In this document: in pieces, positions 58,996 to 64,000 of the stretch
Position numbering within the stretch: position 1 is the stretch's first letter
Layout: the number at the start of each line of letters is the position of its first letter
Assembly: GCA_031409875.1 (NCBI GenBank)
Contig: JANNYB010000170.1
Coordinates: forward strand, 1-64,000
DNA length: 64,000 nucleotides
Source of the DNA: CALMEH01 sp031409875
GTDB lineage: Bacteria; Acidobacteriota; Blastocatellia; Pyrinomonadales; Pyrinomonadaceae
Direction: 5' to 3'
Notes under the pieces: generated by a model
Database searches by the model: none
What the model was told of the DNA's origin: nothing
The model's input: only the letters and a program-made list of their open reading frames with translations
Made by a program: the position numbers and the translations under genes

Positions 58996-59032
58996 AAACG
59001 ACTCGGCGTGATTCGTCCGATTCGTTTTTTTT
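58996..59032 (+). terminator. intrinsic terminator between the kinase and serA
   Basis: AAACGACTCGG (58996-59006) pairs with CCGATTCGTTT (59017-59027) with one mismatch; the T tract continues to 59032. Confidence 0.75.
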
Positions 59033-59035
59033 GTT

Positions 59036-59041
59036 TATAAT
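59036..59041 (+). promoter_or_regulatory. -10 box immediately upstream of serA
   Basis: A perfect TATAAT ends 10 nt before the serA ATG. No Shine-Dalgarno lies between, so the transcript would be leaderless or nearly so. No good -35 box is visible; that position is occupied by the terminator. Confidence 0.45.
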
Positions 59042-59051
59042 CTTTCCTTTT

Positions 59052-60287
59052 ATGAATATTCAGCAAACATCTTATCCGCGCAATAAAATTAAAATACTTT
59101 TGCTCGAAAATATTTCGGCTTCGGCAGTCGAAGAATTAAATCAGAGCGGTTACGCGGAAATTAAACAACTTAAAGGCGCACTCAGCGAAACGGATTTAAT
59201 CGAAGCGATCAAAGGCGTGCATATTTTGGGCATTCGCTCAAAGTCGCAAATTACGGAAAAAGTTCTTGAAAACGCCGATAAATTATTGGCAATCGGCTGT
59301 TTTTGTATCGGCACGAATCAAGTTGATTTACAAAACGCGACAAAACGCGGCATCGCGGTTTTCAACGCACCTTATTCAAATACGCGCTCGGTTGCCGAAT
59401 TGGTAATCGGTTTGTGCGTGATGCTGATTCGCAAAATTTCGGACAAAAACATCGCCGCGCACAACGGAATTTGGTTGAAAGAAGCAAAGGGAAGTTTTGA
59501 ACTTCGCGGCAAAACTTTGGGAATTATCGGCTATGGAAATATCGGTTCGCAAGTTTCCGTAATGGCGGAAGCAATGGGTTTGAACGTGATTTATTATGAC
59601 GTTTTAACGAAATTGCCGCACGGAAACGCCAAACAAATCCGCGATGTTCACGAACTTTTGAATCAATCCGACATCGTTACGTTGCACGTTCCTTCGGACA
59701 AAACGACGCGCAATATGATGAACGAAAAAACGATTTCGGCTTTGAAAAAAGGCGCAATTTTTCTGAATTATTCACGCGGCGACGTGGTTGATTTGGACGC
59801 TTTGCAAAAAGCCGTCGAATCGGGCGCAATTTCGGGCGCGGCAGTTGATGTTTTTCCGCAAGAACCTGAAAAAAACGGCGACGAATTTTCCAGCGTTTTG
59901 CAAAATCTGCCGAACGTAATTTTAACGCCGCACATCGGCGGCTCGACCGAAGAAGCGCAAGCAAATATCGGTTTGGACGTTACGGCAAAACTGATAAACT
60001 ATTTAGAGTTAGGCACTTCCAACGGCTCGCATACTGTTCCCGAAGTAAATCTTTCGCCGCAAACCGACACACATCGAATCTTGCACATACACGAAAATAT
60101 TCCCGGCGTTCTCTCGGAAATTAACTCGAAACTCTCAGAACGCGGCATCAATATTTTAGGTCAATTCTTAAAAACCAACGACGAAATCGGCTATGTGATT
60201 TTAGATATTGATTCAGAATTATCGAAAAAAGCATTCGAGATTTTGAAGGAAGTTCGCGGCACGATAAAAACGCGGATGGTTTATTAA
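59052..60287 (+). CDS. serA: D-3-phosphoglycerate dehydrogenase
   Basis: 411 residues from ATG 59052; a TTG seven codons earlier lies in the promoter region. First step of serine synthesis. The NAD-binding motif GIIGYGNIG is at 157-165, the catalytic Arg context is 'NYSRGDVVD' and the His is in 'LTPHIGGSTEEAQ'. A C-terminal ACT domain (about 335-411) begins at 'HRILHIHENIPGVLSEIN' and would bind serine as feedback inhibitor, as in E. coli-type SerA. One bp separates it from the epimerase gene. Confidence 0.95.
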   Translation: MNIQQTSYPRNKIKILLLENISASAVEELNQSGYAEIKQLKGALSETDLIEAIKGVHILGIRSKSQITEKVLENADKLLAIGCFCIGTNQVDLQNATKRGIAVFNAPYSNTRSVAELVIGLCVMLIRKISDKNIAAHNGIWLKEAKGSFELRGKTLGIIGYGNIGSQVSVMAEAMGLNVIYYDVLTKLPHGNAKQIRDVHELLNQSDIVTLHVPSDKTTRNMMNEKTISALKKGAIFLNYSRGDVVDLDALQKAVESGAISGAAVDVFPQEPEKNGDEFSSVLQNLPNVILTPHIGGSTEEAQANIGLDVTAKLINYLELGTSNGSHTVPEVNLSPQTDTHRILHIHENIPGVLSEINSKLSERGINILGQFLKTNDEIGYVILDIDSELSKKAFEILKEVRGTIKTRMVY

Positions 60288-60288
60288 A

Positions 60289-61242
60289 ATGAAAATTGTA
60301 ATTCCGGGCGGAACAGGACAAGTCGGCACGATTTTGGCGCGAGATTTTCACGCAAAAGGTTACGAAGTTGTAATTTTGAGTCGTAAAGCATCTGACAAAT
60401 TCGACTGGCGCGTGGTTGAATGGAACGCGAAAACACTTGGCGATTGGGCGCAGGAATTTGAAGGCGCGGATGTTGTCATAAATCTTGCCGGACGCATCGT
60501 AAATTGTCGTTATAATGCGGAAAATCGGCGGCAAATTATGGATTCGCGGGTTGATTCGACAAAAGTTGTCGGCGAAGCGATTTTGAAAGCGAAAAATCCG
60601 CCGCGAATTTGGCTTCAAGCCTCGACCGCGACAATTTACGCGCATCGGTTTGACGCGCCGAATGATGAATTAGACGGAATTATCGGCGGCAATGAACCGA
60701 GTGCGCCCGACACTTGGAATTTTAGTATTGATGTCGCTAAAAGTTGGGAAACATCGGCGAATGAGTTTGATTTGCCAAAAACGCGGCTGGTTTTGATGCG
60801 TTCGGCAATGACGATGTCGCCCGATAAAGACGGCATTTTTGACGTAATGTTAGGACTTGTCAAAAAAGGTTTGGGCGGCACGGCAGGCAACGGAAAGCAA
60901 TATATTTCTTGGATTCACGACCGCGATTTTATTCGTGCGGTTGATTGGTTGATTGAACACGAAGAGTTGTCGGGCGCGATTAATATTTCATCGCCTAATC
61001 CTTTGCCGAATAAAGAATTTATGAAGATTTTCCGTGATGCTTGGGGAACAAAAATCGGTTTGCCCGCGACAAAATTGATGCTCGAAATCGGCGCAATTTT
61101 TATGCGGACGGAAACAGAATTGATTTTGAAAAGCCGCCGCGTCGTGCCGACGAGATTGTTGCAGTCGGGCTTTAAATTCGAGTTTCCGAATTGGGAAGAG
61201 GCGGCGCGTGATTTGTGCGAAAAAAGCCGAAGAATCGGATGA
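60289..61242 (+). CDS. TIGR01777-family NAD(P)-dependent epimerase
   Basis: 317 residues, short-chain dehydrogenase fold. The nucleotide-binding GGTGQVG is at 7-13, 'VINLAGRIVNCRY' near 64 and 'QASTATIYAHR' near 110 correspond to the usual TIGR01777 blocks, and a DUF1731-like C-terminus ('RRVVPTRLLQSGFKFEFP') closes it. Homologues are sometimes called cell division inhibitor SulA-like or epimerase; their substrate is unknown. It starts one bp after the serA stop and overlaps the peptidase gene by ATGA. Confidence 0.9.
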   Translation: MKIVIPGGTGQVGTILARDFHAKGYEVVILSRKASDKFDWRVVEWNAKTLGDWAQEFEGADVVINLAGRIVNCRYNAENRRQIMDSRVDSTKVVGEAILKAKNPPRIWLQASTATIYAHRFDAPNDELDGIIGGNEPSAPDTWNFSIDVAKSWETSANEFDLPKTRLVLMRSAMTMSPDKDGIFDVMLGLVKKGLGGTAGNGKQYISWIHDRDFIRAVDWLIEHEELSGAINISSPNPLPNKEFMKIFRDAWGTKIGLPATKLMLEIGAIFMRTETELILKSRRVVPTRLLQSGFKFEFPNWEEAARDLCEKSRRIG

Positions 61243-61577
61243 AAGATTTACCCGAAGCAAGCGTTTATGAAATCGCTTTAGTTTTTTTAGGTTCGCGCCA
61301 TAAATACGTCTGCGAAGGAAAATCAATGAATCCGACTTTGAAAGACGGCGAAACGGTTTTGGTTGACCGCGAAGCCGAAATCGAAATCGGCGACATCGTA
61401 GTTGCCAAACATCCGCTTGAACAATCAACCGAAATCGTCAAAAGAATCGAACGCATCAACAGTCGCGGTCATTATTTTCTTGTCGGCGATAATTTGGAGG
61501 ACAGCAACGACAGCCGACATTTCGGCGCGGTTTCGAGAGAATATATCAAAGGAAAAGTCGTGGCGCGTTTAAGCTAA
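61239..61577 (+). CDS. S26-family peptidase, nickel-SOD-maturation type
   Basis: 112 residues from the ATG that overlaps the epimerase stop (ATGA). The serine/lysine dyad is Ser29 in 'CEGKSMNPTL' and Lys68 in 'IVKRIERI'; 'VGDNLEDSNDSRHFG' is the conserved distal box. No membrane anchor is present, unlike leader peptidases, and this short form matches the peptidases that process nickel superoxide dismutase (SodX-like). No sodN is seen in the window, so the substrate is open. Ends just before a palindromic terminator. Confidence 0.83.
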   Translation: MKDLPEASVYEIALVFLGSRHKYVCEGKSMNPTLKDGETVLVDREAEIEIGDIVVAKHPLEQSTEIVKRIERINSRGHYFLVGDNLEDSNDSRHFGAVSREYIKGKVVARLS

Positions 61578-61584
61578 AGAAATA

Positions 61585-61669
61585 TTTAACCGCGAAACAC
61601 GCGAAATACACGAAAAAAAGAAATTCTTTGGTTTTATTTTTCGTGTATTTCGCGTGTTTCGTGGTTAAA
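61585..61669. terminator. palindromic bidirectional terminator between convergent genes
   Basis: Arms of about 32 bp (61585-61617 and 61637-61669, TTTAACCGCGAAACACGCGA facing its complement) with A and T tracts toward the loop. Confidence 0.7.
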
Positions 61670-61674
61670 AAATC

Positions 61675-62445
61675 TTAAGTTTTCAGCCGCTCGGCGATTA
61701 ATTTATAAGCCTGAAAATTATAGACTAAGCCGATGTGTGTTCCGGTAACTTCAAAATTATTTTCTTCAAAAACGGAGCGGCAATTTTTCCAATCAACGAT
61801 GCCGTCGGATTTGGTGTAGATGGCGGTGCGCCGAACTTTTTGCGGCAAATCGGTTTGCAGAGCTTGGACGGTTGTGCAGAGGCAATGTCCCGTGTAGCAA
61901 TTCGGGAATTCGGATTTGTCGGTTTTGGCAAAGATGCGGGCGCGGATTTTTTCCGCCATTTTGACGACTTTCGGATGCGAACGAACGCCGCGAAAAGGCG
62001 ACGCAAGTGTAATAACCGATTCGACAATATCGGAATTTTGCACCGCTGCCGAGCGCGATAAAACTCCGCCCAAACTGTGTCCGATGAGATGAACTTTTTT
62101 GCCTGTTTCGGCGTGTGCGCGTTTGATTGTGGCGATTAATTTCTCCGAAAGCGAATGCAAACAATCGGCGTTCCAACCGATATTTGAAAAATAAGGTTTA
62201 TAGCCGATGCGCGACAGCCACAAATATAATTCGCCCAAATAAATGTCTTGACCGAGAAAACCCGGAACGACAACAACGGGCGAACCGTCGCCTTTCGGCA
62301 CGCCGAACCCGAACCAAACAGGCGAAAGATGCAGCAAAGTCCAATCAACGCCGACCAGAGATTCAAACCAAATCGGCAGCGCAGATTCGCGCATATCTTT
62401 ATCGAATCCCGTAAATGCTTCAATTTCCCCTTCAAGAATATCCAT
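61675..62445 (-). CDS. lipase-like alpha/beta hydrolase (PGAP1/esterase type)
   Basis: 256 residues. 'PVVVVPGFLGQDIYL' supplies the oxyanion strand, GHSLGG (122-127, Ser124) the nucleophile, and 'TKSDGIVDW' and 'VTGTHIGLVYN' the acid and His. There is no signal peptide. The layout is that of triacylglycerol lipase/PGAP1-like esterases. It lies 85 bp downstream of the wax ester synthase gene on the same strand, so it could act on neutral lipids; this is inferred only from position. Confidence 0.82.
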   Translation of the reverse strand: MDILEGEIEAFTGFDKDMRESALPIWFESLVGVDWTLLHLSPVWFGFGVPKGDGSPVVVVPGFLGQDIYLGELYLWLSRIGYKPYFSNIGWNADCLHSLSEKLIATIKRAHAETGKKVHLIGHSLGGVLSRSAAVQNSDIVESVITLASPFRGVRSHPKVVKMAEKIRARIFAKTDKSEFPNCYTGHCLCTTVQALQTDLPQKVRRTAIYTKSDGIVDWKNCRSVFEENNFEVTGTHIGLVYNFQAYKLIAERLKT

Positions 62446-62454
62446 TTTTTATTG

Positions 62455-62523
62455 AACCGCAGAGACGCGGAGACGCAGAGTTTTTTATAAAATTTCTCCG
62501 CGTCTCTGCGTCTCTGCGGTGAA
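62455..62523. repeat. palindrome of ACCGCAGAGACGC type
   Basis: ACCGCAGAGACGCGGAGACG (from 62456) faces its near-complement ending at 62520. Each arm is itself a tandem of GCAGAGAC-like 9-mers. It lies between the wax ester synthase and hydrolase genes. Confidence 0.8.
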
Positions 62524-62529
62524 CTTTCC

Positions 62530-63969
62530 TCACGCCTTTGCGCTTGCTGTTTGATGTTCTAATGTTTCGACCGTTTGCAGTAAATCTATGAAAACTTCGT
62601 CCAAGATTTCCTTGAACTTTTCGACATCGGGCATTGCTTGCGCGTCCGACGACAGCCCAAAATAGAGCATTTGATTATAACTCAAAATCGCGCAACCCAA
62701 GCCCAAACCGTAGCCGATTGGAACATACGGATATTGAATCAGCATCTTTTTGCCCGCGAGATAAAGGGGAACTTGCGGACCCGGAACATTCGTCGCCACC
62801 ATATTAAACGGCGGAAACGGCAAATCGGCGATTTGTCCCAAAATTGATTGCAGAGGTGCGGGAATTATTCCGTAAATCGCGCCGAACATCATCAAACCTT
62901 CAGCCAATTTCGCTTCCTTCATCAGAGCAGTTTTTTGATTGACGTGTTGAAAACGCTCCGGTATAGATTCAATATCGAGAGAAATTTCGACAGGCAAAAT
63001 CGAGATTAAATTTCCGAGTGCGCCGCGCTGGTCTTTTTGACGCAAGCTGACCGGCACCATAAAACGCATTTGTTTGCCTTTGATTTTTTGCCCGTGAAAT
63101 GTCGTATAACGCGCTACGGATTCGCTCAAAACCGTCAAAACGACATCGTTGACCGTTCCGCCCAAAACATTTCTGACCTTTCTCGCGTCTGCAAAAGAAA
63201 ATTCGCTCCACGCAAGCCGTCTTTCGCCCGAACATTTTCCGTTAAACGGCAACATCGGCGGCGGCGTGGCGATAGCGGGCAAAACTTGCGCGAGTTGCGG
63301 CAGATTTTCGACTGTTTCCGCCTTCGCCAAATTTGAAGCCATATAAAGCAAGCCGCCTTGCATTTCCATCAACCGCGAAGTCGTTTCCTGCAATCCGCCC
63401 AACACGGATTCAAAAAGTCTTTGAATCGGCTCTTTTTTCGGCGCGGGTTCTTCTTTAACAATTTCCGGCTTTGGCGGCGCAGTCGAATCGGGCGAAATAT
63501 CGAACATTATTTTTATCAAATCAACGCCCGAAATTCCGTCAACCATACAATGATGAACCTTCGCAATCATCGCCGAATTTCCGCCTTCAAAATCTTCGAC
63601 AACATACAATTCCCAAAGCGGTTTGTTCCTGTCCATCACGCTCGAAAGCGTTTTGCCCGCGATTTCGGCTAATTCTTTTTCGTTGAGAGATTCTTTTTGT
63701 TCGACTTTGAAAATGTGTTTTTGGATGTCGAAATCTTCTGCCGATTCCCACGTCGGATGTCCGATATTAAAAGGATCAGGCACGACCTTTTGCACATAAC
63801 GCGGAATCAGATGAAGGCGATCTTCAATATGTTTGACCAAATCGCGCTGTGTCAATTTGCCTTCAAAAATGCTCGTCGAGCCAATGTGCATCGGACATTC
63901 CTTTTTCTCAAGATAAAGAAACGCCGCATCAATCGAAGTCAATCGGTGATTTAATTTTTGTTGGCTCAT
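62530..63969 (-). CDS. wax ester synthase / diacylglycerol acyltransferase (WS/DGAT)
   Basis: 479 residues. The active-site HHxxxDG motif is HHCMVDG (139-145), preceded by 'NKPLWELYVVE' (PLWE 117-120). The C-terminal conserved blocks 'LTVLSESVARY' region, 'MVPVSLRQKDQRGALGN' and 'ATNVPGPQVPLYLAGK' are present. It transfers acyl groups to long-chain alcohols or diacylglycerol for storage lipids at the membrane. Length is standard for the family. The downstream hydrolase may act on related lipids. The last 31 bp of the window, past its start, show nothing. Confidence 0.93.
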   Translation of the reverse strand: MSQQKLNHRLTSIDAAFLYLEKKECPMHIGSTSIFEGKLTQRDLVKHIEDRLHLIPRYVQKVVPDPFNIGHPTWESAEDFDIQKHIFKVEQKESLNEKELAEIAGKTLSSVMDRNKPLWELYVVEDFEGGNSAMIAKVHHCMVDGISGVDLIKIMFDISPDSTAPPKPEIVKEEPAPKKEPIQRLFESVLGGLQETTSRLMEMQGGLLYMASNLAKAETVENLPQLAQVLPAIATPPPMLPFNGKCSGERRLAWSEFSFADARKVRNVLGGTVNDVVLTVLSESVARYTTFHGQKIKGKQMRFMVPVSLRQKDQRGALGNLISILPVEISLDIESIPERFQHVNQKTALMKEAKLAEGLMMFGAIYGIIPAPLQSILGQIADLPFPPFNMVATNVPGPQVPLYLAGKKMLIQYPYVPIGYGLGLGCAILSYNQMLYFGLSSDAQAMPDVEKFKEILDEVFIDLLQTVETLEHQTASAKA

Positions 63970-64000
63970 AAAATTTACCGCATTTTTATCTCAAATTCGC

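Noticed and set aside
1..64000. tRNA, rRNA, tmRNA or prophage genes
   Set aside because: I looked for tRNA-like cloverleaf ends, rRNA signatures and phage structural or integrase genes in the intergenic regions and saw none; a covariance search would be needed to exclude small RNAs.

Overview
The window looks like chromosomal DNA of an Acidobacteriota bacterium, probably class Blastocatellia. I infer this from moderate GC, long secreted proteins ending in VCBS/FG-GAP repeats with 'DGDGKTD...VFRPS..WY' modules, a phosphoglucose isomerase of the transaldolase-fused clade, OmpR-type winged-helix/TPR regulators and a pilMNOPQ cluster with separate minor pilins. This is family knowledge, not a database result. 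I saw no rRNA, tRNA, CRISPR array, integrase or insertion sequence.

Layout. 1-3050: phosphoglucose isomerase (minus) divergent from ada, which ends in a strong terminator. 3205-9901: plus-strand cluster of a membrane metallophosphoesterase, a cholesterol-oxidase-like GMC flavoprotein, an aldonolactone-oxidase-like flavoprotein and a nitrilase. 10050-17551: a GYF/TPR protein, a small beta protein, inositol-phosphate synthase, a DUF3667 protein, a family 1 glycosidase, an XRE regulator and a MATE exporter. 17702-21222: DUF5678 protein, Ser/Thr kinase and a DinG-type helicase. 21539-28065: an M36 metalloprotease and a CxxCH protein, both with VCBS tails. 28203-39275: type IV pilus genes, pilM-N-O-P-Q in one block and four minor-pilin genes in a second. 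39826-44485: two unknown proteins, then five overlapping genes (acyl-CoA dehydrogenase, MNT, HEPN, acetyltransferase, hydrolase). 44702-47637: a frameshifted beta-helix/VCBS surface protein. 47708-51047: a lone receiver, a LuxR-type regulator and a broken sensor kinase. 51480-57689: DUF2809 protein, winged-helix/TPR regulator and two more VCBS proteins. 57809-63969: acyl-CoA-type kinase, serA, an epimerase, an S26 peptidase, a lipase-like hydrolase and a wax ester synthase/DGAT.

The most unusual content is not a gene. The window carries several families of short palindromic elements. Each element is a head-to-head pair of units, and each unit is itself a small hairpin with a constant loop core (CTTTAG, GCGGTAGC) and a stem that changes by compensatory substitution. 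One family lies inside four protein-coding genes, always read in the same frame and giving SEPSAVADG-like peptides. Elsewhere the elements supply stop codons. At four intergenic sites palindromes are nested inside other palindromes. A second layer is heptamer tandem repeats of different sequence, several of which begin directly after a stop codon. One builds the whole pilX-pilW junction including the pilW start codon, and two lie inside coding sequence.

Other points of interest are a long structured leader with a good sigma70-type promoter upstream of pilM, three 11-bp-spaced direct repeats at the start of an OmpR-type regulator gene, two genes whose start codons follow directly on terminator-like hairpins, a sensor kinase inactivated by a frameshift and a stop in its H-box, and a 71-bp insertion that breaks the beta-helix protein.
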